Shown in pieces: positions 7,758 through 16,497 of a stretch of DNA of 64,000 nt. Numbering within the stretch: the stretch's first letter is position 1; every line of letters begins with the position of its first letter. Below the pieces are notes generated by a model. It ran no database searches. It was not told the DNA's origin and was given only the letters and a program-made list of their open reading frames with translations. The stretch is from positions 1 to 64,000 of the forward strand of contig JBBRND010000006.1 in NCBI GenBank assembly GCA_038230515.1, written 5' to 3'. This stretch comes from JAPLDB01 sp038230515 (GTDB taxonomy: Bacteria > Bacteroidota > Bacteroidia > AKYH767-A > 2013-40CM-41-45). The position numbers were made by a program, and so were the translations under genes.

Positions 7758-10700
7758 ATCTCTCCTCCGTCAGCATTAACCGCCCTGTGTTAGCGATCGT
7801 AATGTCGCTCATCATAATTTTATTTGGTGGCATCGGATACACTTTTTTGGGAGTACGCGAGTTTCCTTCCATTGATCCGCCTGTCATTACTGTCCGTACT
7901 AATTATACCGGTGCCAGTGCCGATGTAATAGAATCACAGATCACCGAGCCGCTTGAAAAAGCAATCAATGGTATTGCAGGTGTGCGTACCATTTCTTCAG
8001 CAAGCAATCTTGGTTCAAGCACTATTACGGTAGAGTTTAATCTCGATGCTGATCTTGAAGCTGCCGCGAATGATGTGCGGGATAAAGTATCGCAGGCAGT
8101 GCGCCAGCTTCCGCAGGATATTGATGGATTACCCATCGTTACAAAGAGCGATGCAAATTCTGATGCGATTATTTCACTCACACTTCAAAGTGAAACGAGA
8201 AATCAGCTTGAGCTAAGTGATTATGCGGAGAATGTAATTGCAGAGCGTTTACAAACAATTCCCGGTGTAAGTACAATTCAGATTTGGGGGCAGAAAAAAT
8301 ATGCCATGCGCTTGTGGCTCGATCCTGCTAAGATGGCTGCCTTCCGTTTGACACCGCTTGACGTAAAGAATGCGCTTGATCGGGAAAGTGTGGAGTTGCC
8401 TGCAGGAAAAATTGAAGGCAATACAACAGAGCTGGTCGTAAAAACTGCCGGGCGGTTATTGAACGAAGATGATTTCAATAATCTTATCCTCACAAATTCC
8501 GGTGACAAAACTGTTCATCTATTTGATGTAGGCTATGCTGTGCTTGGTCCTGAAGTGGAAGAAACAAATCTCAAAAACAATGGCGTGCCGATGATCGGTT
8601 GCGGTGTGGTTCCTCAACCGGGCGCAAACTATATTGACATAGCTGATGAATTTCACAAACGGGTTGACCAGATAGAGAAGGAGCTTCCGAAGGACATGAA
8701 GCTCGGAATGGCTCTTGATAATACCAAGTTTGTGAAACGATCCATTAGTGAAGTAAAGGAAACACTGCTCATCGCTATCATTCTCGTTATTCTTATTATC
8801 TATCTTTTCTTCCGTGACTGGCTCATTGCACTCCGTCCGCTTATTGATATTCCGGTCTCACTCATAGGTGCATTTTTCATTATGTACCTAATGGGATTCT
8901 CCATCAACGTGCTTACGCTGCTTGCCATTGTCCTTGCAACAGGATTGGTTGTTGATGATGGAATTGTGGTGACAGAAAATATTTTCAAGAAAGTAGAAAA
9001 GGGAATGAATCCTGTGCAGGCCGCTCATGAAGGCACGAAAGAAATTTTCTTTGTGGTGGTTTCAACTTCGATCACGCTTGCTGCCGTATTCATGCCCGTA
9101 ATTTTCCTTCAGGGTTTTGTGGGAAGATTGTTCCGCGAATTCGGTGTAGTCCTTGCAGGCGCAGTGTTGATCTCTGCATTTGTTTCGCTTACGCTTACAC
9201 CAATGCTGAATGCCCACTTACTGAGAAGCAACCGAAAACACAGCCGCTTTTATGAAATGACAGAGCCGTTCTTCGAGCGCCTCATGAGTGGTTACAAAAA
9301 TTCTCTTGCAAACTTTATGAAACGCAGATGGCTCGGCTGGGGAATTCTTGCTGCATCAGTAGTTTTAATTTTCGGCATCGGTTCACTGCTGCAAAGTGAG
9401 CTCTCTCCTTTGGAAGATCGCAGCTGGTTCCGCATCATCTCTACTACTCCAGAAGGTACATCGTACGAATCCATGGATAGATACATCGATAAAATGGCTG
9501 CAATGATAAAGGATTCAGTGCCTGAGAATAGAATTGTACTCACCGTTACTGCACCGAACTTTGCCGGTTCGGGATCAGTGAACACAGGCATGGGACGAAT
9601 CATGCTTACCGATCCTGATGAGCGAAAGCGAACCCAGCAGCAAATCGTTGATAAAGTTTCTGCAGGACTCAAACAATTTCCCGAGGCAAAAACATTTGCA
9701 ATTCAGGAGCAATCCATTTCAGCAGGAGGAGGGCCGAAAGGAACATTGCCTGTGCAATATGTTATCCAGGCGCCCAACTTTGAAAAGCTGAAATATGTTC
9801 TTCCGAAATTTATGCAAGAGGTAAACAAGGATTCTGTTTTCCAGGGAACAGATGTAAACCTGAAATTTAATCGTCCTGAATTGGAGGTCACCATTGACCG
9901 CGACAGGGCGCGCGCGCTTGATGTAAGTGTGATGGATGTGGCGCAAACACTTCAGCTATCACTCAGCGGTTCACGATTCGGCTATTTTCCAATGAATGGA
10001 AAACAGTACCAGGTGATCGGGCAGGTTGATCGCGCCAATCGCGATGAGCCGCTTGATCTGAAATCAATTTACGTTCGCAACACAGGAGGCGATCTTGTTC
10101 AACTTGACAATGTAGTGAAGGTGGAAGAAGTCAGCAGTCCCCCGCAACTTTATCATTACAACCGTTACATGAGTGCTACAATTTCCGCAGGACTTGCCCC
10201 CGGAAGAACTATTGGCGAGGGTATTGACGAAATGAATAAGATTTCGAAAAAATTACTGGATGATTCTTTCTCAACCGCACTCACCGGTTCTTCAAGAGAT
10301 TTTGCAGAGAGTTCCTCAAATATTTTATTCGCATTCATTCTTGCGCTCGTGCTGATATACCTGGTACTTGCTGCGCAGTTCGAAAGTTTTGTTGATCCGA
10401 TCATTATCATGCTCACCGTGCCGCTTGCTTTATCGGGCGCACTGTTCTCGTTGTGGTACTTCAATCAAACGCTAAATATTTTTTCGCAGATTGGAATGAT
10501 CATGCTCATTGGTCTGGTTACAAAAAATGGAATCATGATCGTTGAGTTTGCAAACCAATTAAAAGAGCAAGGGAAAGATAAGATGGAAGCAATATTGGAA
10601 GCAGCATCGCTACGCTTGCGCCCGATCCTGATGACAAGCATTGCTACCATGCTTGGCGCATTGCCCATTGCGTTGGCGCTTGGAGCAGGCTCGCACAGCC

Positions 10701-10819
10701 GAGTGTCCATGGGAATTGTTGTGATTGGAGGATTGCTATTTTCATTAATACTTACTCTCTACGTAATTCCTGCTGTCTATTCTTATTTATCACGAAAGAC
10801 AAAAAAGCATGTTGCGTAA
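7754..10819 (+). CDS. RND multidrug efflux pump, HAE1/AcrB type
   Basis: 1021 residues, normal for AcrB-like pumps. It begins INRPVLAIVMSLIIILFGGIGY (TM1) with two large periplasmic loops and twelve predicted helices. The TM4 proton-relay aspartates are present (D401 and D402 in VVDDGIVVTENIF), and so is the TM10 lysine (K924 in LVTKNGIMIVEFANQ). It lies between the adaptor and channel genes with 4-bp and 11-bp overlaps, indicating translational coupling. It exports drugs, bile-like or other hydrophobic compounds by proton antiport; the actual substrate is not predictable. It appears intact. Confidence 0.95.
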   Translation: MNLSSVSINRPVLAIVMSLIIILFGGIGYTFLGVREFPSIDPPVITVRTNYTGASADVIESQITEPLEKAINGIAGVRTISSASNLGSSTITVEFNLDADLEAAANDVRDKVSQAVRQLPQDIDGLPIVTKSDANSDAIISLTLQSETRNQLELSDYAENVIAERLQTIPGVSTIQIWGQKKYAMRLWLDPAKMAAFRLTPLDVKNALDRESVELPAGKIEGNTTELVVKTAGRLLNEDDFNNLILTNSGDKTVHLFDVGYAVLGPEVEETNLKNNGVPMIGCGVVPQPGANYIDIADEFHKRVDQIEKELPKDMKLGMALDNTKFVKRSISEVKETLLIAIILVILIIYLFFRDWLIALRPLIDIPVSLIGAFFIMYLMGFSINVLTLLAIVLATGLVVDDGIVVTENIFKKVEKGMNPVQAAHEGTKEIFFVVVSTSITLAAVFMPVIFLQGFVGRLFREFGVVLAGAVLISAFVSLTLTPMLNAHLLRSNRKHSRFYEMTEPFFERLMSGYKNSLANFMKRRWLGWGILAASVVLIFGIGSLLQSELSPLEDRSWFRIISTTPEGTSYESMDRYIDKMAAMIKDSVPENRIVLTVTAPNFAGSGSVNTGMGRIMLTDPDERKRTQQQIVDKVSAGLKQFPEAKTFAIQEQSISAGGGPKGTLPVQYVIQAPNFEKLKYVLPKFMQEVNKDSVFQGTDVNLKFNRPELEVTIDRDRARALDVSVMDVAQTLQLSLSGSRFGYFPMNGKQYQVIGQVDRANRDEPLDLKSIYVRNTGGDLVQLDNVVKVEEVSSPPQLYHYNRYMSATISAGLAPGRTIGEGIDEMNKISKKLLDDSFSTALTGSSRDFAESSSNILFAFILALVLIYLVLAAQFESFVDPIIIMLTVPLALSGALFSLWYFNQTLNIFSQIGMIMLIGLVTKNGIMIVEFANQLKEQGKDKMEAILEAASLRLRPILMTSIATMLGALPIALALGAGSHSRVSMGIVVIGGLLFSLILTLYVIPAVYSYLSRKTKKHVA

Positions 10820-12107
10820 ATATTTTTTCTTCCTGTTCCTGCTTCCGGTGTTTGGGTCAGCACAGGAAAAAATTTCGCTACAAGTTGCGATTGCAACGGC
10901 ATTGAAAAATAATTACTCGATTCTTGTTTCGAAGAACGATGCAGCGATTGCAAAGAATGATAATACTGTTGGTAGTGCAGGAATGTTGCCTTCTGTTTCA
11001 GCTAATGGAGGAATCAGCCAGACAGAAAATAATCTCAAGCAGGATTATACCAACGGAAGCTCGGTTGATCGAAACAATGTCGGTTCAACTTCCGCAAATG
11101 CAGGAGTAACTTTAAACTGGACTTTGTTTGACGGACTGAAAATGTTTGCGACTAAAAACAAACTCGAGGAAATTGCCGCAACGGGAGAGTTCAATTACAA
11201 AATTGAAATCGAGAATACTGTTGCGCAGATTATTGCTTCCTACTTCGATGTTGTACAACACCAAAAATTAATTGAAGCATTGGATATTGTTATTTCCATT
11301 GACAGCGAACGCGTGACACTTGCGCAAACACGGCTTGATGTCGGCTCTGGCTCGCGGCTCGATTTACTGCAGGCAAAAGTTGATTTGAATGAACAACTCT
11401 CTGCAAGAATGAAACAACTTGCAACACTGCAAGACAGCAAAGACAATCTCAATTATCTGTTGTCAAGAAAAGCGGGAACGGATTTTTCAGTGAGCGATTC
11501 TATTGTGATCAGCTACAAACCTTCTGCTGAAACGTTGCGTAACACCGCACAGCAAAACAATTTTTCCATTCTCGCAGCGCAGCACGATCAGAAAATATCA
11601 TTGCTCACGATGAAAGAAACAAAGTCACTTCGTTTCCCCGTCATCGATTTTTCTGGCGGTTATAATTATACGCGCAATAAAAGCCAAGCAGGATTTCTTT
11701 TGCTGAACCAAAGTGCAGGATACAATTATGGTTTAACCCTTCACTGGAATTTATTTGACGGCTTCAACGTAAACCGTGAAGTAAAGAATGCAAAACTCAG
11801 TTACGAGAGCACCGGTTTTCATTTGAAAGATATGCAGCTCCAGGTTTCCACTCAACTTGAAAAAGCATTGCGCGACTTCAGCAACAATCTGAGCATCCTC
11901 ACCCTCGAGCAGGATAATATTCTACTTGCAAAAGAAAACCTTGATGTAGCATACGAGCGTTTCCGCAGTGGCTTATCCAGTTCTCTCGAACTAAAAAATG
12001 CGCAACTCAGTTTTCAAAATGCTGAAACGCGATTGGTGCAGGTGCAGTACGCGACTAAAATTTCTGAAACAGAGTTAATGCGGTTGAATGGGGAGTTGGT
12101 GAGATAG
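10809..12107 (+). CDS. TolC-family outer-membrane efflux channel
   Basis: 432 residues. A signal peptide (MLRKYFFFLFLLPVFGSAQ) is followed by two homologous OEP repeats. The repeats are long coiled-coil helices (for example VTLAQTRLDVGSGSRLDLLQ and YERFRSGLSSSLELKNAQLS) alternating with short beta strands. The conserved LDLLQAK/LELKNAQ segments end each helical hairpin. It forms the trimeric exit duct for the preceding RND pump; its start lies inside the pump gene, so the three proteins are probably co-expressed. The gene is complete and of usual length. Confidence 0.93.
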   Translation: MLRKYFFFLFLLPVFGSAQEKISLQVAIATALKNNYSILVSKNDAAIAKNDNTVGSAGMLPSVSANGGISQTENNLKQDYTNGSSVDRNNVGSTSANAGVTLNWTLFDGLKMFATKNKLEEIAATGEFNYKIEIENTVAQIIASYFDVVQHQKLIEALDIVISIDSERVTLAQTRLDVGSGSRLDLLQAKVDLNEQLSARMKQLATLQDSKDNLNYLLSRKAGTDFSVSDSIVISYKPSAETLRNTAQQNNFSILAAQHDQKISLLTMKETKSLRFPVIDFSGGYNYTRNKSQAGFLLLNQSAGYNYGLTLHWNLFDGFNVNREVKNAKLSYESTGFHLKDMQLQVSTQLEKALRDFSNNLSILTLEQDNILLAKENLDVAYERFRSGLSSSLELKNAQLSFQNAETRLVQVQYATKISETELMRLNGELVR

Positions 12108-12125
12108 AAACATAATCTAAAGAAT

Positions 12126-12728
12126 ATGCCTCACATCAAACATTTATCAAAAGATAAACTCCTGAAGAAAGCCATCGCCAAAACAGGTCGCCTTGAATTG
12201 AAGAAGCGGAAAAATATTTTTATCCATCTCGTTAAGTCAATCACATCTCAGCAACTCAGTACCAAAGTGGCTGAAGTAATTTACAAACGCTTTCTTGATT
12301 TGTTCGGAGGAATAGAACCTACGCCTCAACATGTTTTAGAATTAAAACACGAACAGCTTCGTGCCATTGGGTTAAGCAATTCAAAAGTAACCTATGTTCA
12401 AAATGTGGCGCGCTTCGCTATTGAAAAAGGATTAGATGTAAAGCACCTCAACAAACTCAATAACGAAGAGATCATCGAATATCTAACCGAAATAAAAGGC
12501 GTGGGAAGATGGACGGCTGAAATGATTATGATGTTTGCTCTTGGCCGTGAAGATGTTTTTGCGGTGGACGATCTTGGAATTCAGATGGCAATAAAAAATC
12601 TTTATCAGTTAAAAATAAATGACACCAAAAGGTTGAAAAAGAAAATGCTTGCTATTTCTGAATCTTGGTCGCCTTACCGAACCTATGCCTGCATATATTT
12701 GTGGAGGTGGAAAGACGCAGCGAAATAA
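12126..12728 (+). CDS. DNA-3-methyladenine glycosylase II, AlkA-like
   Basis: 200 residues, the compact HhH-GPD form without the AlkA N-terminal domain. The helix-hairpin-helix KGVGRWTAEM lies at about 120-130 and the catalytic Asp is in FAVDDLGI (D148 or D149). It removes alkylated bases (3-methyladenine) from DNA as the first step of base-excision repair in the cytosol. No iron-sulfur cysteines are present. It starts 19 bp after the TolC gene and could be read through from the efflux operon, though the functions are unrelated. Confidence 0.9.
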   Translation: MPHIKHLSKDKLLKKAIAKTGRLELKKRKNIFIHLVKSITSQQLSTKVAEVIYKRFLDLFGGIEPTPQHVLELKHEQLRAIGLSNSKVTYVQNVARFAIEKGLDVKHLNKLNNEEIIEYLTEIKGVGRWTAEMIMMFALGREDVFAVDDLGIQMAIKNLYQLKINDTKRLKKKMLAISESWSPYRTYACIYLWRWKDAAK

Positions 12729-12729
12729 T

Positions 12730-13140
12730 TCAGCCGAGAAATCTTGCTTCCAATTCAGGAGTTGGAATCATACACGAATCTTTCTTCCCGAAAAGTTTGT
12801 ACCGATACTTTGAAATAAGATTGTAAACGGCATCGCTTATAAAAGAGGGTAAAACATAAAGCATCGCTGATAATTTCCATGCTCCACCAAGTTGCGAAGC
12901 AATTCTCAATACCGCTCTTGAACGCAGATAAATTTTCTCATTTTCAATCAGCACAATTGTTTTCAATTCATCCATAGAAAAATCAAACGACTTAAGAATA
13001 TTTTGCGCAACTTCTGATTGCAGCGAAGCAAACAGGAACCTCCCCTTTTTATCTCTTTCAATTACGAACTGAACAAAGCCATTGCAGAGATTGCAAACGC
13101 CATCAAAAAGAATCAGTGAGTGGTTTTGAAAATTATTCAT
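12730..13140 (-). CDS. DCC1-like thiol-disulfide oxidoreductase family protein (DUF393)
   Basis: 136 residues, cytosolic. The N-terminus has the family signature DGVCNLCNGFVQFVIERD with a CxxC pair at Cys16 and Cys19, then LFASLQSEVA and the conserved RSRAVLRI(A)xxLGG region. Members have a thioredoxin-like fold and presumed redox activity; substrates are unknown. Its ATG follows directly on the PlsC stop codon without a gap, so the two form an operon. Confidence 0.88.
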   Translation of the reverse strand: MNNFQNHSLILFDGVCNLCNGFVQFVIERDKKGRFLFASLQSEVAQNILKSFDFSMDELKTIVLIENEKIYLRSRAVLRIASQLGGAWKLSAMLYVLPSFISDAVYNLISKYRYKLFGKKDSCMIPTPELEARFLG

Positions 13141-13938
13141 TTAAGCCAGTGCGGGCTCCGGTGTAACTTCTTTTTTCTCTTCAACAAAATATTTCGGATA
13201 CGCTTGTCTCAGTGGAGCAGAAATAATTTCGTACACTTTATGTTTCAACATTTCAAGATCCTTGTCTGTCATTCCTTTGGTTTCGATTGCTTCATGCACA
13301 ATAATCCGTGCAATGCCCGGATGCCCCACTCTCCTGTAATAATCATCAGGCACAAGGCGCCAATTGTTTAAGAAGGTAACAGGAACAATCGGAATTTGTT
13401 TTTCAATTGCAAGGCGGAATGGTCCGTTTTTAAACCGTCCGAGAAGTGGTCCGTTATGCAGAATGGTTCCTTCCGGAAAAAGATTTATGCTGATTCCTTT
13501 GTCGAGATCGGATGCAGCACGCATATAAGCCCTGTGCGATTCCTTAATGCTTTTTCTGTTCACAGGAATATTCATCCGTTCAAAAAACTTTCCGAAGAGC
13601 GGAACTTTTCTCAACTCTACTTTACCCATGCTGTGAAAATATACGGGCATAGAAATATAAATAAGCATGATGTCGAGGTAGGAGGTATGATTCGGACAAA
13701 TCACATACGAACGGTTCTTATCCGGTTTCTTTTTGTAGTCAATTTTGTAAAACAACCCAACCGGATACATAATAAAGTGCGCCCAAACTTTCTTCAATCT
13801 GAAAACCTTCGGGAACCATTTATCGCGGCTCAACAGAATTCTGAAGATCGGGTAGAACAGAAAAAACGTTACGATGGCATTGAAAAAAAACAACGAGCGC
13901 CAAAGCCATTGAAAGGGGAATAAAATGTATCGGATCAT
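13141..13938 (-). CDS. plsC: 1-acyl-sn-glycerol-3-phosphate acyltransferase (PlsC family)
   Basis: 265 residues. Two N-terminal hydrophobic segments (about 1-35 and 52-66) anchor it in the inner membrane. The acyltransferase motifs are intact: NHTSYLD with H84 and D89, and FPEGT at 154-158; a GKFFERMNIPVNR block lies between them. It transfers an acyl chain to lysophosphatidic acid, making phosphatidic acid for membrane phospholipids. The substrate class is inferred from family; a lysolipid or ornithine-lipid acyltransferase is possible. It is first gene of a two-gene minus-strand operon. Confidence 0.88.
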   Translation of the reverse strand: MIRYILFPFQWLWRSLFFFNAIVTFFLFYPIFRILLSRDKWFPKVFRLKKVWAHFIMYPVGLFYKIDYKKKPDKNRSYVICPNHTSYLDIMLIYISMPVYFHSMGKVELRKVPLFGKFFERMNIPVNRKSIKESHRAYMRAASDLDKGISINLFPEGTILHNGPLLGRFKNGPFRLAIEKQIPIVPVTFLNNWRLVPDDYYRRVGHPGIARIIVHEAIETKGMTDKDLEMLKHKVYEIISAPLRQAYPKYFVEEKKEVTPEPALA

Positions 13939-14117
13939 GAATGAGTTAAGCAGCGAAATTACATACTAAATATGAATGCGTGAGGATATGCGAACGCATT
14001 CATGCAAGATATACAGCCCAACAATAAACCATTTCAGCAATTCATCATATATTTCTGTCTTCAACTTCCTTAAACCCAACTCACTAAAAAGAATTATTGC
14101 GCGTTACTTAAATTTTC

Positions 14118-14125
14118 TATTTTTG
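14118..14125 (+). promoter_or_regulatory. Bacteroidota -7 box before accB
   Basis: TATTTTTG fits TAnnTTTG and lies 20 bp before the accB ATG at 14145. Confidence 0.45.
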
Positions 14126-14144
14126 GAAACCTAAATTCAGAAAA

Positions 14145-14624
14145 ATGAACTTAAAAGATATTGAGGCACTCATAAAGTTCGTGCAGAAAACAGGAGTGAG
14201 TGAAGTCAGCATCGAGCAAAAAGATCTGAAGATTACCATCAAGACACACCCTTCAGGCACACAGGTAGTGCAAACATCTCTTCCCGTTGCTGTTCCAATT
14301 CCTGTTGCTCCGCTTGTACCTGTTGCTGCATCGGCAACAGTACCTGCCGAAGCACCACAGCCAAAAGGATCCGATGAATCAAAGTACATCACCATCAAAA
14401 GCCCGATGATCGGAACGTTTTACCGGTCTTCATCGCCTGACAAACCTTTGTTTGTAAACGTTGGCGATGAAATAAAAACAGGCAAAGTGCTTTGCATCAT
14501 CGAAGCCATGAAGCTTTTCAACGAAATCGAAAGCGAAGTTTCAGGAAAGGTCGTAAAAGTGCTCGTTGACAATTCCACACCTGTTGAATACGACCAACCC
14601 TTATTCTTAGTAGATCCAAGCTAA
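14145..14624 (+). CDS. accB: Biotin carboxyl carrier protein of acetyl-CoA carboxylase
   Basis: 159 residues. The N-terminal helix-rich segment (MNLKDIEALIKFVQKTGVSEVSIEQ) is typical of AccB. A flexible Ala/Pro/Val hinge follows at about 46-72, and the C-terminal biotinyl domain carries EAMKLFNEI with the biotin-acceptor Lys123 after the conserved SPMIGTFYRSSSPD. It carries carboxybiotin between biotin carboxylase and carboxyltransferase in fatty-acid synthesis. accC follows 145 bp downstream on the same strand, the usual order. Confidence 0.95.
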   Translation: MNLKDIEALIKFVQKTGVSEVSIEQKDLKITIKTHPSGTQVVQTSLPVAVPIPVAPLVPVAASATVPAEAPQPKGSDESKYITIKSPMIGTFYRSSSPDKPLFVNVGDEIKTGKVLCIIEAMKLFNEIESEVSGKVVKVLVDNSTPVEYDQPLFLVDPS

Positions 14625-14768
14625 ACTAATTAGTGATCTGAAAATTTGAAAATGAATTAATTTGAAGATGAACAGCCGGCTCAGGTTTTATCATCTTTAA
14701 ATTATCAAATCATCAAATAATCTTATCGGATTTTAATTCTCAAATCGGCACATCTTCAAATTGAATTT

Positions 14769-16112
14769 ATGTTCAACAAAATATTGATCGCCAACCGTGG
14801 AGAAATTGCACTGCGCATCATTCGCACGTGCAAGGAGATGAATATAAAAACCGTGGCGGTTTATTCTACTGCCGATAAAGACAGCTTACACGTTCGCTTT
14901 GCCGATGAAGCCGTTTGCATCGGTCCTCCACCCAGCCGCGAATCATATCTGAACATGAGCCGCATCATAGCAGCGGCAGAAATTACCAATGCCGATGCCG
15001 TACATCCCGGCTACGGTTTCCTCTCCGAAAATTCCAAGTTCAGTTCCGTTTGTGCCGAGCATGGAATAAAATTTATTGGCGCCACTCCCGATCAGATAGA
15101 CGGCATGGGCGATAAATCAAACGCAAAGGACACCATGAAAAAAGCAGGCGTACCCTGCGTTCCCGGTTCCGAAGGTTTAATTACAGATATTGAACATGCA
15201 AAAAAAGATGCCAAAGAAATTGGCTATCCCGTTATCATAAAAGCAACTGCCGGAGGTGGAGGCAGAGGCATGCGCATTGTCTGGAAAGAAGACGAACTGC
15301 AAGGTCATTACGATTCCGCAAGCAAGGAAGCCGAAGCCGCATTCGGAAACGGAGCCATGTACATGGAAAAATACATTGAAGAACCCCGCCACATCGAAAT
15401 ACAAATTGCAGGCGATCAATACGGCAAAGCATGCCACCTCAGCGAACGCGATTGCAGCGTGCAGCGCAGGCATCAAAAATTAGTAGAAGAAACCCCATCA
15501 CCCTTCATGACCAAAGACCTTCGTGAAAAGATGGGCGATGCAGCCATCAAAGCCGCACTTGCCGTTAAGTACGAAGGCGTAGGCACCGTAGAATTTCTCG
15601 TGGATAAGCACCGCAACTTCTACTTCATGGAAATGAACACACGCATACAAGTAGAACACCCCATCACCGAAGAAGTAATCAACTACGACCTCGTAAAAGA
15701 ACAAATCAAACTCGCAGCAGGCGATCACATCTCCGGAAAAAATTATTTCCCGCAAATGCACGCCATCGAGTGCCGCATCAATGCCGAAGACCCATACAAC
15801 AATTTCCGTCCCGCCCCCGGCCGCATCACCACCCTGCACGTACCCGGAGGACATGGCGTGCGCGTGGACTCGCACATCTATGCCGGCTACCTCATCCCGC
15901 CCAACTACGATTCCATGATCGCCAAACTAATCACCATCGCCCAAACCCGCGAAGAAGCCATCAACACCATGGAACGCGCCCTCAGCGAATTCGTAGTCGA
16001 AGGCGTAAAAACCACCATCCCATTCCATCAGCAACTAATGAAACACCCCGACTTTCGCAAAGGCAACTACACCACCAAGTTTATGGAAGGATTCAGAATG
16101 GAGCCGGAGTAG
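14769..16112 (+). CDS. accC: Biotin carboxylase subunit of acetyl-CoA carboxylase
   Basis: 447 residues, full length. The preATP-grasp domain (FNKILIANRGEIALRIIRTC) is followed by the ATP-grasp domain, with the glycine loop GGGGRGMRIV near 163, HQKLVEETPS, the metal/substrate block EMNTRIQVEHPITE and the C-terminal domain (PAPGRITTLHVPGGHGVRVDSH). It carboxylates the biotin of AccB with bicarbonate and ATP. Codons in the last third are noticeably C-rich relative to neighbours (ACC, ATC, CCC). The carboxyltransferase subunits are not adjacent. Confidence 0.96.
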   Translation: MFNKILIANRGEIALRIIRTCKEMNIKTVAVYSTADKDSLHVRFADEAVCIGPPPSRESYLNMSRIIAAAEITNADAVHPGYGFLSENSKFSSVCAEHGIKFIGATPDQIDGMGDKSNAKDTMKKAGVPCVPGSEGLITDIEHAKKDAKEIGYPVIIKATAGGGGRGMRIVWKEDELQGHYDSASKEAEAAFGNGAMYMEKYIEEPRHIEIQIAGDQYGKACHLSERDCSVQRRHQKLVEETPSPFMTKDLREKMGDAAIKAALAVKYEGVGTVEFLVDKHRNFYFMEMNTRIQVEHPITEEVINYDLVKEQIKLAAGDHISGKNYFPQMHAIECRINAEDPYNNFRPAPGRITTLHVPGGHGVRVDSHIYAGYLIPPNYDSMIAKLITIAQTREEAINTMERALSEFVVEGVKTTIPFHQQLMKHPDFRKGNYTTKFMEGFRMEPE

Positions 16113-16497
16113 AGAAAAATATTTTTAGATTTATTCTACGACTTGTCTGCCGTAACTTTAGTGTAGGCAGAAACTTTAGGCACCTATTCTAAATCTTCAG
16201 CGACAGCGTGCGAAGTAGGAAAAAGATTCTGTCTCTTTTCAATCCAACACCCTTCCCGGTTTCCGTTACAAGTTACTTTCAACCTCTCAAAAAATTTTAT
16301 TTACTTACTTCTTTTATTTTTTTTTGATTAAGGCGTTCATGATTACTCATTCTTATTTTTTATATTTTGGTATTCGTGATTGCTTCGCAGTTCGCTGTGC
16401 TTGATTCATTAACCGATACTGTATTCCGAACCTCAACCGAAATATTTTTTTGTTTGAAGATAACTTCCCAATTCCGATGTTATACATAAGCCATAGC
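16113..16497. other. Intergenic stretch with a Bacteroidota-type hairpin repeat
   Basis: No gene seen. Arms TCTGCC (16146-16151) and GGCAGA (16166-16171) form a hairpin of the kind often dispersed between Bacteroidota genes. The rest is AT-rich, with no T-run terminator recognised between the convergent accC and phosphatase genes. Confidence 0.45.
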